From Diadophis punctatus similis (lineage: Eukaryota > Chordata > Lepidosauria > Squamata > Dipsadidae): 64,000 bases of DNA. Within the stretch, counting starts at the first letter, position 1. The number at the start of each line of letters is the position of its first letter. The position numbers and the translations under genes are program-made. The DNA lies in the NCBI GenBank assembly GCA_023053685.1, contig JALIGW010000005.1:34424980-34488979 (forward strand), given 5' to 3'. Positions 51,071 to 62,748 of the stretch are shown here, piece after piece. Under the pieces are notes generated by a model, which made no database searches, had not been told where the DNA came from, and saw only the letters and a program-made list of their open reading frames with translations.

Positions 51071-52486
51071 TACGGAGATAAGATGGGGAAATCCCTTCCT
51101 TGTTTACAGAAAAGAGCGGCCATGAAGGTTGGTCTAGTAATAAACAGAATTCCAGGATTAATGGACAGCTTGTCTTGCGCCTTCTCCTCTAAATAATCAG
51201 TTTGGGGATTTGTTAAGCCTCAAACCGTTAATTGCATAAACTACTCGGAAAGAAGTTCCACTGATATCGATGGGTTGCTCCATTTTTAGCAGTTTAAGTC
51301 GTCCAGTCACAAAGGTACCACAAAACTGTATTTTAATTATTATAATAGCCATAATAAATCCATCAATTAGCAATCTATTCTACATGCCTGTTTTGTTTTA
51401 CCTCTGCAATTATTTCAAGAAACTTAAAATATAATTTATAATCAAATCTTTTAGAAATTAAAGTAAGTCTACAACTGAAAACATGTTTGCTTGAAGCTTA
51501 AATTCCATCAAATGTAATTAAAAGTACATAGTGGATATTAATTTTAATGTGAATTAACAGTTACTTAAAATTAAATGTTTATTACAGTTACAGACAGCAA
51601 AAATAATTATTTCTGTTTTAGAGTCCGATGAGATTCATCCTATGGAATGACCCCTATGTCTAAAATATTCTCTTTTCTCAGGGAAAAAAAATCTTTTGAG
51701 TAATGTACTGGAGTGAACAAGTCCTCTGATGTGATTATATCATCACATATCACAGTATAATTATAAACCTAACAAAATAGTAGCAAACTTAAGTTTTCAG
51801 GAAAATTAGTAAGCATAGTTTCTGGTCTTAAAAACAAATAATATATGAATATCTTTCAAAGCACTAATAGAATCATACTTTAAACTAGGGGGGAAAATAG
51901 AATCCACACAAAAAATGTATCCCTCTGTATAGAGAAACTGAATTTTAATTGAAACAAACTACTAGGCAAACTGAATTTTAATTGAAACACAAAGAAATGT
52001 AAAAAGTTGGAAGATAATGATATTGTTTCAACAAGAATAATTGTAAAGCAACATAATTTTTATTCCTGAAATAAGTAAACACACATCCATATTAAGCAAA
52101 TATGAAAATGACTCCGAAGCGCTTCAGACTTGCAGATGTGCAACATAGCAGTTCCTTTCTATGAGAGCAGTCTGACTGTTTTCAGATTTCCATAGGAAAA
52201 GGGGATTACTGATTAATAAATCCATTCATTAAAACTAATACAATCCTTAAAACAGTGGTCCTTTTTCAGTTTTGTCTCAAAGCTAGAAAAAAAACTAGCT
52301 GGAGTACTTTAGATGAACAGCAGAGAGGTAATATGTAGCGTTTGCCTCATATCCAAAGCACTTCTTACTAATAATTTTCAAAGTTTATATATAAGAGCAT
52401 TGCCCCGGCCAGTAAATGCTCAGCTCCATCCAGTTGTCCCAACTACCCCAAATTAAGGGATTACAGGGTCGTAAACAGAGTTACAT

Positions 52487-52690
52487 GTAAGAGGGTTGGT
52501 GGTTAAAGTACTAGGCTAGAAACCACAAAGTCATGATTTCCAGCCCTGCATTAGGCATGAAGTCAGCTGGATAACTTGGTCAAGTCACTCTGTCTCAGCC
52601 CTTGGAAAAGGGCAATGGGAACCACTTCCAAAAATGTAGCGGGCACTTGTAAGTCACCAGAAGTGAAGACTACTCCAATGTACATTCAGA
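52487..52690 (+). repeat. Sauria-type SINE
   Basis: Plus strand: GGTTGGTGGTTAAAGTACTAG head, GGCATGAAGTCAGCTGGATAA, CAAGTCACTCTGTCTCAGCC and GGCAATGGGAACCACTTCC blocks, in the order of the Sauria SINE. Moderately diverged. Confidence 0.8.
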
Positions 52691-53412
52691 TCTACGTCCA
52701 TAATTATCATTAAGACAGAATCCTAAGTAAACAAAATGTGATTATTTTTACACAATATTAGTAAATTTGAACATTATTTTTATGAGGTTCAATAATGCTT
52801 GTTCTACATGGAGCTTTTACATTATTCACTGACTTGTAAAAAGGATCCCGAGGTACACTCCACTTAATCTGTCTTTTCCCATCAACTTCTGCATTGTTTT
52901 TCTTTCCAAAGTGCAGTACTGTATTTAGTTTTTTTTTTTAAGTTACATGGTAGCTTTTGATTGATGGTGCTAGTAGCTCTGTCTGGAAGCACCTTATGCA
53001 TCAAGTCAATAGAAGCCAAATTAAGTCATATTACTTAGTGGTTTAAAGATTTTTGCATATGCAAGTTTAATCATGATGTGGTAGATCATTTGGTTCTAGG
53101 ATTTCATAGGAATACATAAAGGAATATTCTCTATAAACCATAAAAGGTTTGTGAAATAGAATGACATTACTCTAAAATAGTTCTTATTGCAGTTTATTGT
53201 TATACTTCCAAAATTGATTAGCCCACATGATATATCTTTTAATTAATTTTCCTGAATAATTATTTAATGTAGTCACAGAAGTCTTAAGATACTTTTTTTT
53301 GCCTGCCTGCACTTCAGTATCTCATAAGAATAAATATTCCCGTAGGAATTTCATGCAAAAGATATGGGTTCAAATTACATGGCTCTAACCTGATAGGCAG
53401 GATATTATAGAT

Positions 53413-54313
53413 CAGTGATGTCAAACCCTTTTTGGCTCGGGTGCCAAAAGGGTGGATGTGCGCGCGCTAGCGTGTGTCCACACCCATAATGCAATGCCCT
53501 CCCCCTGCGCATGTGCACAACCCCCACACTGCCCCCCACGCATGCGCACAACCCCCTGTGCTTCCCCCCCCCCACGCATGCGCACAGGCCTCACTGAAGC
53601 CTCCGGACTTCCGGTAGGCCCGCTGGGGTGTTTTTTCGCTCTCCCCAGGGTTCAGGAAAGCCTCCTGAAGCCTGGGGAGGGCGAAAAATGGGCCAACAGA
53701 CCAACCAGAAGTTCGGAAACGAAACGGAAGTGGAGCTGCCCTACTACTTACCTTCAGATAGTTGCAACCAGGCCTCGCACACCTCGGCCCATTTCTTCTG
53801 AAGCGTGCAAGGCTTTCCTGAAGGCCTCTGTAGCCGATAACAGAACTCTGGATCAATCCAGAGCTCTGTTATCAGCTGCAGAGGCCTTTCCTAAAGGCCT
53901 TTCCTGAAGGCCTCTCTAGCCGATAACAGAGCTCCAGATCGATCTGGAGCTCTGTTATCAGCTGCAGAGGCCTTCAGGAAAGCCTTGCCGGCTGCAGAAG
54001 AAATGGGCCAAGGTGTGGAAGGCTTGGCTGCAAGTGTCCAAAGCCTAAGAAGTTCCTGAAGACCTCTGACAGTGAAAAGGAGGCTGGGAGTGACGCACAC
54101 AAGTGAACTTCCGGTTGGCCCATTGGGCTGTTTTTCGCCATCCCCAGGCTTCAGGAGGCTTTCCTGAAGCCTGGGGAGAGCGAAAACTGACAAAAAGGTG
54201 ACCGAAAATCAACGCATGTGCGCTGGAGCTGACATAGTGCAAAGCCTTGCATGCCCTCAGATATGGCTCTGCGTGCCACCTGTGGCACGCGTGCCATAGG
54301 TTCGCCATCACTG
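53413..54313 (+). mobile_element. hAT-like MITE, CAGTGATGG family, long copy B
   Basis: Perfect target duplication ttatagat (53405-53412, 54314-54321). It is collinear with the 46101 copy over its whole length, including both central palindromes (about 53832-53876 and 53919-53963), but about 47 bp shorter through small deletions. Confidence 0.94.
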
Positions 54314-54743
54314 TTATAGATGTTGGTTGGAGAGAATAATAATTGTAGTGTGATAGAGCTAGAAAGCTATTGACCCAGGGAAGGTCATTCTACAGAAAAT
54401 ATCACTTTATTAGAGCTCATGATTAGCAATGACAATCCAATACCCAACCCCAAAAACCTCACCACTCCTCAATCCCAATAGTTCTGGGAAACTATATTCA
54501 GTGGTTATATTCAATCTGATATAACAATAATATATGGTAGTAAGTAAATAGGTTTATTTATATTGAAATCCTATCCATGTCAATTTAATAGTAAAGCTAA
54601 CTGAGTGAGTGACATTACTGGGATTATCAAATCGGGATTGCAAACAGCTAGACAACTCCTAGATAGCAGCAAAGAGGAGAGAAAACTCATTAGTGTCATC
54701 TAGTGTTATCCAAACTTGCTACTTCACAATCCACCGGTTAGCC

Positions 54744-55119
54744 CATGGGTCCTCAAACTACGGCCGGTGGGCCACATGCGGCCCACCGAAGCCATTAATC
54801 CGGCCCACACAGCACCACAAGGCTGTCCCGCCCACCCTTCGGCCAAGCACAGGACTTACCTTCGCGAGCCCCGCGGGCTGGAACTGAAAGGTAAGGCCAA
54901 CAATTTTGGCCTGCAGAATGCTGCTGGAGGCGGGGGAAGGGGAAAATGAGGCACACAGATGCCCCAGGCGCCCCAAAAATGGGCAAAAATGGGCCATATT
55001 TGGCCTGCAGAATGGGGGAAATGAAAAATGGGGCGCACAGATGCCCCAGGAGGCAAAAAAACAGGTGAAAACTGCCTGTTTTTCACCTCCCCCACCTCCA
55101 GAAGATAGAGGGGGGGAGG

Positions 55120-55195
<76 letters not shown>

Positions 55196-55521
55196 CGAGA
55201 CAGATTTCTCAAAGCTCTTTGGAGTGAGAAGAATTGCTGCAAAACTGAGTTTTCTAAGGTGGACCACTAGACTCCTAAAAACTGAAAAATAATCTAGTAA
55301 AAAGAAAAGTCAACCAAAAGAGCAACATGCAAGCAAAAGCAAATAAAACACCCCCAGGAGCAAAACAAATTAAAGTTTAATTTGTGTGCATTAACGGACT
55401 GTTAAATTGGTCACACCCACCTAGTCACATGACCACCTAGCCACGTCCACCCAGCAGCCATCCTGGGCCCCCAACAGTCTCCAGGGTGAATTGGCCCGTT
55501 TAAAAAGTTTGAGGACCCCTG
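54744..55521 (+). mobile_element. hAT-like non-autonomous element (GGGTCCTCAAACTACGGCC ends)
   Basis: Ends CATGGGTCCTCAAAC and GTTTGAGGACCCCTG form TIRs of about 15 bp. The flanks ggttagcc / ggttatat agree at 5 of 8 positions, consistent with an aged 8-bp duplication. The interior has GGCCTGCAGAATG twice and an (AG)n array. No transposase frame. Confidence 0.82.
55120..55193. repeat. (AG)n microsatellite inside the hAT-like element
   Basis: About 35 AG units with one early interruption. It produces artefactual RERERE and SLSLSL frames. Confidence 0.95.
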
Positions 55522-58500
55522 GGTTATATTTATTCCCTTGTTTATACAACTGTAGCTTGTGATGTTCCATAGCTTTTCAGAGAAAGCAGATCAAAAGTCT
55601 GGGAAGAAATTTTGGGAGTTCTTTAAGGGATCTTCCAAAGATACTGTTAGTGGCAGCACAAAGAACTCTACTCATATTCTTACAAGTTAGCATGAGTAAA
55701 CCATATTTCACTTCCAAATTCAGCAATAATTACTGATCAAACATCATTTTAACTAATATTTTCCCTTTGGTTACTTCATCTACATTTTTGTTCCTCAGTT
55801 ATATCCAGCATCATTACTTGGCAGGCTATTGGGATTATAGAGGAAGAAAATGAAACATAAAATATAAGGTATAATGAAAAGCATTATAATGCACTTGCTG
55901 CCAATGATTATCACAGATAGGACCATGTATGATCTAATCAACTATTTTTATTCCCAAAAGAATACTATTTTATTCTTCAAAATAGTTCAAAGAATGATCA
56001 CACTCTTGCAAGCATCACGTTTATTCCATACCAGATGCAATTCAAGAATAACATAAGATTTCCAGTAGCTTAATAATCTTGCTCCTGTCAGCTCTGTCTC
56101 CTAAATACTAAGTAAATAAATAAACAAATAATTACTATTACCATCCAGTTACTTTGCTTTTAGGCTACACTACAATCAACTTTAACAAAAACTGCAAGAT
56201 TTTAGCCTATGAATTAAGAAAAGGTGATTGTGAAGAAAGAACTTAAACTACAATCTTCTATTTTATTTCAACAATATCAAAGCATATATAAGCAATAAAG
56301 TACATTAACTATGTTAATTCTTTTCCTGATGCATTGGGGATAATAACAAGTTTCCTTCCTAGTTATCCAGGTGCTAAAATTCAAAGGTTTACAAGCAAGA
56401 GCATCTCTTTTATTCTGAATAAATTGTTATTACTGTCTGTGTAAATAGTCAGTTCTCTATATATCAGTGGCATATGAAAAAAGCAAGTAAGGTTACCCTT
56501 CATGGGTAGCACTGTAATTGAAGCCACAAATTATTTTGCTATACCTTCTGGACAATCTCTTTATTAGTGAAATGCTTCTACTTGAAGAGAAACAATGCCA
56601 TTCTTTGTACAAACCTCTAAGCTGTATTAAAATTGCTAGTGGCCTAGAAAGAATTTGATGGCTGCAAAGTGAGTAACATTAAAACAGTCCTGTTTTGTTC
56701 AAAAAGTCCACATGATATTATCATAAAAATAAAAGTCATGAAGCTTGTAATAGATTTTATGTCAATTTCCAAGAAATCAGGAGGGAAGGTAAACAGCATC
56801 AAAATGGTGGCAGTCTGGACTGAACAACTGAATCATCCCTTTTTTTTCATGTTTTCATTGGTACATGTAAAAAAAGGGGCGGAGCTTGGATCATTTGGCA
56901 ATGGCTGCTGCCATGTTGACCCTTGTGGACATCCCTGCCAGTAGCTGAGCATTCTTCATAAACAATCCTTTGCAGTTTTTTCCTCAGGGCCATTTCACGG
57001 GTCATGCCTTCAAAGAGAATGATGTTAAAACTTCATATTCATGTGGCAGATTTCTACATGAAGTGAATATGGCTATGCAACATTTCATGTTCTAAGACAA
57101 AAAAAAGTTTCACAACGTGCAGGAATTCTCACACAGAACCCCACAGAAAAATCAGTATGCTTTCCCCCAGGATTTTGACGCTATCTCGTACCACTGCAGC
57201 TTCAGTCAGACAGCTGCAGCATAATCCTGGGGAAGGATTTGAAAGATCTGAAGACAAATTGCTTTGTGCATACCTACACACTCTGAACACACAGTCTTAA
57301 ATTCAAAAGTATTACACAACCATATTAATAATGAAGTTTTTATATAGCAGTTTTTCTCATTTTTAAGCATTTGTTAAAGGGATGATTAATTTCACAGTTG
57401 TTTTGGGTTTTGCTCATTGTAGCTATTGTAGCTACATTGTAGCTATTAATGGAGAGCATTTCCATAGTAGAAATTTAATGCGGATTTGCTGTTTCATTCC
57501 TTCTATTTTTGTGGGGCATTCATTTTCTATTGTCATCTAATTATTACCCTGTGTTTTTTTTTCTTAGTTCTTCTTTTTACTCAGACTTGTAAAAGAACAA
57601 CTTTTAAAGAAAAGTCATTCGATTTCACAGCTACAGATGCCTCCAGCTACAAAGTGAGATTTTGACAATGATCTAAAAAAATCACCAGTGTTTAACATTT
57701 ATTACAAAACTTGTGTTACCTTATCATGCCAGTTTGAAAAATAAATATTTAAGCAGAACTCAAATACTTTTCATTTATATATTTTAATGGAAGAGCCAAG
57801 TAGCACTTATAAAACCACATGTTTTAAAGCTTTGATATTTTACAACTCACCAATTGCAGGACTGGAGTAGAAAATTTAACAGTAATGCATTATGCTGTTT
57901 CATTACACACATGCATACTTTAATATATAAAATACTTTCTTGTAATGAATTTATCATTAGGAAAAATGCAGTATTGTCATGGTATGGAAAGACAATTGCA
58001 GTATTAATGTTAATAATAAGACTAGGCAATTTTAGGCCTGTAGTCTAATATTATAGTTTGTGAAGTCGTTTTCTGCATTATTTGCAATCAGTCTTTCCCA
58101 ATCTGCTGCCCTCCAGAGCAACTGGAAATTCAACTCCTAAAAATCACCTCTCTTAATCAACTGTGGATGTCCCAAAATTTGAAGTGTAGCCCTGGTGCAT
58201 CACATACACAGTTGCAGTAGCTTGTGTCACATACTTTAAAATCATTGTTAAAATCATGTTATGATTCTCTTTATAACCTCCCAAATGAACAACTAAAAGC
58301 TTTTATAGATAGCTTTGGGCATATTGATTATAGAAGTCTGGAGAAAATAATTATTCTTGCATAGATCCTATGTAACAAAACATTTTTTGCATGAGTAAAT
58401 TGTTCCATAATGAATCCAGAAACATTTTTCCTGATTTTTAATATAGCCAATTCAGCTTTTTTTCTTTGCTGAATATAGAAATCTCTTTCACCTTTCCCTT

Positions 58501-59499
58501 CGGATATACAAACATAACTCTTACACTAAAACTAAAGTTATACTAAATAGATCTATGCTGCAAATAAAATTCCTTTATTTAACGCACACATACAAGAAAA
58601 AAGTGATGGCCTACAATGTGAAATACAACTTCAATCAGCACAAATGTTTAATATTAAACTGATTGTCAAATGGATTTATGAAGCTGTGATTATGCCTGTA
58701 ATTGTTACATTTTGGGTTTATAAGCATTAGGTGCTTAAAAGCAAGTAGCAGAATAATAGTTATTGATATTGCTTTTTTTTCCCCCTCTTGCTCTTTTGCA
58801 CAGAATTTTGCTCAACTTTCTAGTACAAAGGTTTTGCTGTTCACGGAGATGTAATACCCAACAAACACTTGCATGCCAGGTAATCCAATTTACACTAAAA
58901 GCAAAGAATAAGCAACATAAAAGAGTTGCAGGTTTCCCTTAAACTCCAGGTCGACCCTGTTTTCGTTTGGTATAGAAAAAAAACTATACTAAATGGGCAG
59001 CTGGTAAACAAGAGTCGACTACAAGTTAGCCTGTCCTTTCCATACCAGCAGTTACAATAATGGCCTGGACTCATAAGCCTTTGACATTGCACTAAATTAA
59101 AAGCAAAGCGTGCTGTAAGACTGCAAACATCCTGGAAACTTTTAGAGAGCCATTTTCATTTCTGATCGTTTAACTTGAAGGATATAAATCCTGCTTAAGG
59201 AAAAGTAAATACAGAAGTGAAAATAACACCCCACGCCTTTCAAACAAATAACTTATATTCCTTAACAGAGCACAAATGTCTCTCCCTGTATATGCATAAA
59301 CACATATCGGGGGCAAATATTTTAGGAACAACTTCACCGATACAGGCTAAGTGAAAGACGCTTAATCCCTTGTTTTGCAATCTCGTACGAATCTGCCACT
59401 GCCCGTATAATATAAAAAAGCAAGCAAGAAAGGATCGGAATCCGTGGCACCCGTTCAGGCCCTTATTGTTATTGTGAATCTTCAACTTGGAAACGCTGT

Positions 59500-61760
59500 A
59501 AGCGCAAAGCAGAGCATTGTCGCTTTAAGCCTGAAACTATGACATCATCTGACCACAACTCCCAACAAGGACACTCCGCTCCATTCCAGACTCCTCCCAT
59601 TGATCTTCAGGCTCAGCAACGCGTGACATCATAGGGATAAGAGAGCGCCTCATTGGCGGAATGGCTTGAAATAATCACGCCCCCCGGGTTAGAGTACAGC
59701 CAATGGAAAGAGAGGAGTTTGTCTCCATGTGGAAACCATGTGGTTCTAAGAAGGAGGAGGAGCCGAGACTGATTATACTGTAAGCTAGCCAGGCGGATCA
59801 GAGTGCAGCCAAGGCAGCGCCGTTTGTTTTTGCCTCGGTGAAACTTTAAGAAGGATGTGGGGGTTGGGATTTCGAGATGCTGTTAAATGTGCGTGCCTTG
59901 TTTACGTTTTTTTTTTTAAGACTTGCCCTGGCCGCTCCCACGGAGGAAAAAAAAGTTTTACGGAAAATTCAAATGCGTGAGTTGCCCTCAAACCAAAGTC
60001 ACTGTAACTCTGAAACGCACAGATGTGGAGCAATACCAATCAGCCTGCCGATTTGTAAAAGGTGCAAAATCTCCGCGAGTCTCGTTCCTCGATGCGGGGG
60101 GGGGGGACGACACGCGGACATAGAAATACACACGTTGGCAGCCCGACGGAGTTGCGTTTTCCACCGAGATGTTTATTGCTGAAACCAAGACCACACCACC
60201 TCGCTCCCGTTTTATTCAAACGACCTGGAGAGCATCCAAAAACTTACAGATCCGAGATGACATTGGCGTTCATCAGGATCTCAGATTTCTAAAGCATAGA
60301 AGTATTTCTGGAGGGGACACAGGGTGAATTCAGATCAATGAGGTGGCTGCGGAGGAAACCCGTGTCTTGTAATATTCCGATTAAAAAAAACACTTTTAAC
60401 ACCTGAAGTAACAAAAAACGAACGTTCTTGGAAACATTTACGACCGAGCTCACCTCCGCCTCGCAACCCGTGTCCAAATTATTAAGGGGGGGCGGGGAGC
60501 GTTTCCTACCGAAAGTAGGCAAGGAGCTGCGCTGTAGTTTTTTGTGGCTTTTGACTTGGCTTGAAGTGGGGGGAATCGCGAACGCCACTCGCACGTTTGT
60601 TTTTCCTCTCTTTCTCTTTGTTTTCTGCAGCAGCAAAAACGGGGCAGCTTGTGGCGAAGTCAGAAAAAAAAGGGAAAACGCCTAAAGGACCCGACTGAGC
60701 TCTCTTTGGTGGGGGTGGGGGAAGAGGGATGCTTTTGTGCACGTCTGGCTTCGGGGAGCGGGGAAAACAACGGTGGCCAAGCTTGACCTAGTTCTATCCT
60801 CACCGTCTCCGGTTCTGAGGAAACGAGATGGCCGGTATAAACTGATTATAGTCCCACTTTGGCCGAGTTGCAGCTAGAGGACTACTCGACGCCGCCTCCC
60901 CGCCTCCTTTCGCTTTGCTACCTGGCTAGTTCGCTCTTTGCCTACGTGACTTCCCAGGAGTGTGGGAAGGGGGGGAGGACGGATACCTCCATTAACTTGG
61001 CAGCCGGTCTCTTCCTTGAGCGATCGCGTTGCGCGGAAGCCAAAAGGCCCTTGCACCCCAATCCTTAAAAAAAAGTCAGGGTGCCGCGGCAAGAACCGGA
61101 TTGACCAGAAAGCCCAAAGGGCGCTGTTTAAAAATAATAATACTCCCATTCATGACAGGCGAGCGTGTTAGCCATTGCAAAACTGGAAGGGGGGGGGGGG
61201 AGAAAAGGCTTTGTGAAGTCTTCGCACCGACTACCCCGTCCTCCCGGAAACAATGCCCACATCTCCACTTATTCATGAAAAAGATGGGGAAGAGCAAGGG
61301 GAGAAAGAAAGAAAGAGGGCGGTCAACAAAAGGCTAAGCTACTAGAACTGCAATGGAAATTTACACTCCGGAGAGGGGTGACAGGAGGACGGGGGGGCTG
61401 GGGGGGGCACCCATATTTGTACGGCCGATTTGTAAGGCAAAGGATGGCGCGGGGGGGGGAAGGTTGACACATACAAATAATAAACTCAAAGCCAAAGGAG
61501 AGTTAGATTCTCCCCCTTTCTCCCCCTCCCCTCTCCTTCCCACTGCAGGGGTTGACGCGATGCAACGCTTTCTTTATTTTTCTTCCTCCTGACCTTCGCT
61601 GTTGCTAAACTACTAGATGAAACGCCAGCCCTGCTGGTTAAAAATTGTTCCTGGCTTGTTTATTGTTCTATCCAGGAGGCTGCTCAAAAGACGCTGCAAA
61701 CGAGCGTTTCTGTATGGATTATTCTTTTTCGCTGACGGCAACATTAGCAAGGAGGGGGAG
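59500..61760. promoter_or_regulatory. CpG island / probable promoter region inside the MXI1 long-form first intron
   Basis: CpG dinucleotides and G-runs become dense here, in contrast to the AT-rich DNA on both sides. Near its left edge are CRE/ATF-like TGACATCA sites (about 59540 and 59624), two CCAAT boxes in opposite orientation (about 59652 and 59700), and an inverted ACAACTCCC motif (about 59558). This is the appearance of a constitutive promoter. It lies between exon 1L and exon 1S, downstream of the exon 1L donor, so it could serve a non-coding MXI1 first exon, a divergent antisense RNA, or be the tail of the long-form island. Several ORFs of 60-140 codons occur in it on both strands, but none resembles a protein I recognise. 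Confidence 0.6.
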
Positions 61761-62513
61761 GGGTGTTGGGGAAATCCTTTTCCACAAAAGGGGGGGGGGA
61801 ATATGCGTGTATGTGTGTGTGTATTTTTATTTCCCCTTTTGTTCTTTTCACAGAATACTCGGCGAGGTTTTCTTTAAGGAGGAGAGAATCACGATCTCTT
61901 GGGTTTGCAGGGAGGGGGGGAGGAGAAGGAAGCGAGAGTTGAAAATGATAAACAAGCCTTTCCCCCCCTCCCCCATTCCTTCTAAAAAACCTGAAAGTGT
62001 TTTCTGTTTGTCTACCCAGAGGATCATAAAGTTTGCTTTGCGTGGTCTCCCCTCCCCCATCTCCTAGTTTGGTCAGTTTTAGACACCCCCCACCCCCGCT
62101 TTTGACACATTAAGAGCCTTTTATGGGGACATGACACTTCACAAACACACAAACACACATATCCATAAATCGAAACGTCCTTCTAACATGACAGCGTTGT
62201 TCTGGATCACTTTATAACTAGTGTGGTGGTGGTTATGTTTTTGTTTTGCTTTTAAGAAAATCCGAACAAAAACAAACTAAGAATATTTTCTAATGGAATC
62301 CCTTGGCACGCACATAAATTCCACTGGACCTAGGACAGGGTTAAAAGATTGAAACAGTTTAATCTGCAGGTTCAGCTCTATAGTCTGTCTTGTTGCATCT
62401 TCATAAACATTTTTCTTTATTTTTTGTTGTTGTTGTACATGCCTAGCTGTTAATACATGTTTGTGTGTAAAGAAGCAGCAGAAGGAGCCAATGAAAATCA
62501 AAACTCCACTTAC

Positions 62514-62748
62514 TTTTGTTTTCTTTCTCGATTTGCTCCAGGTAGCTGGCTGCTTCCAGCAAAATCTGCACATTCTGTAGGAAAGTGTTGATCTTCTCCA
62601 TGGAGTCCTCACTGCTGGTGTTGAAAATGTCACTGAACGGGCACCTGGACGTATTATCTATCACTGGCAGTTGCTGCTGCCCTAGAACAGCTTCCCCAGC
62701 ATCACCTTCACATCTGAGTTCTTTCCTTGGCCTGCCACGTTTCCCCAT
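62514..62748 (-). CDS. MXI1: MXI1 exon 1L (long isoform, MXI1-0 type first coding exon)
   Basis: First coding exon of the long MXI1 isoform. MXI1 pairs with MAX at E-boxes and recruits SIN3/HDAC, opposing MYC in the nucleus. The 78 codons begin [10 protein letters not shown], contain the family motif [10 protein letters not shown] near residues 36-45, and end in the amphipathic Sin3-interaction helix (about residues 50-74, with [10 protein letters not shown]). This matches my memory of the vertebrate MXI1-0 N-terminus, with a shorter and less proline-rich linker at residues 11-35 than in mammals. The donor reads AAAA|GTAAGT (GT at 62512-62513), leaving phase 1, as exon 2 requires. The ATG has G at -3 and G at +4. 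The frame stays open upstream to an ATG at 62862, but homologues start here. A CATTTGCAG at 62754-62762, just before the ATG on this strand, resembles an acceptor, so an upstream non-coding exon is possible. Confidence 0.93.

Larger units (their letters stand above)
50244..62513 (-). other. MXI1: MXI1 intron 1L (between the two alternative first exons)
   Basis: A 12.3-kb interval spliced out of the long form, running on through exon 1S to exon 2. It contains the short-form promoter, a Sauria SINE, two large hAT-like MITEs and the CpG island. Stretches 51200-52480, 52690-53400, 55530-59490 and 61770-62510 hold AT-rich unique sequence in which I see no gene. Confidence 0.75.

Noticed and set aside
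50475..51196. 132- and 139-codon plus-strand frames upstream of exon 1S
   Set aside because: Pyrimidine-rich sequence opposite the MXI1 5' region, with no homology. They are better explained as promoter and UTR DNA.
54758..55292. Frames with RERERE or SLSLSL runs up to 169 codons
   Set aside because: They run through the AG microsatellite inside a hAT-like MITE.
59877..62067. Many 60-140 codon frames in the CpG island
   Set aside because: Low stop-codon density is expected in GC-rich DNA. None shows a domain, splice logic or family resemblance.
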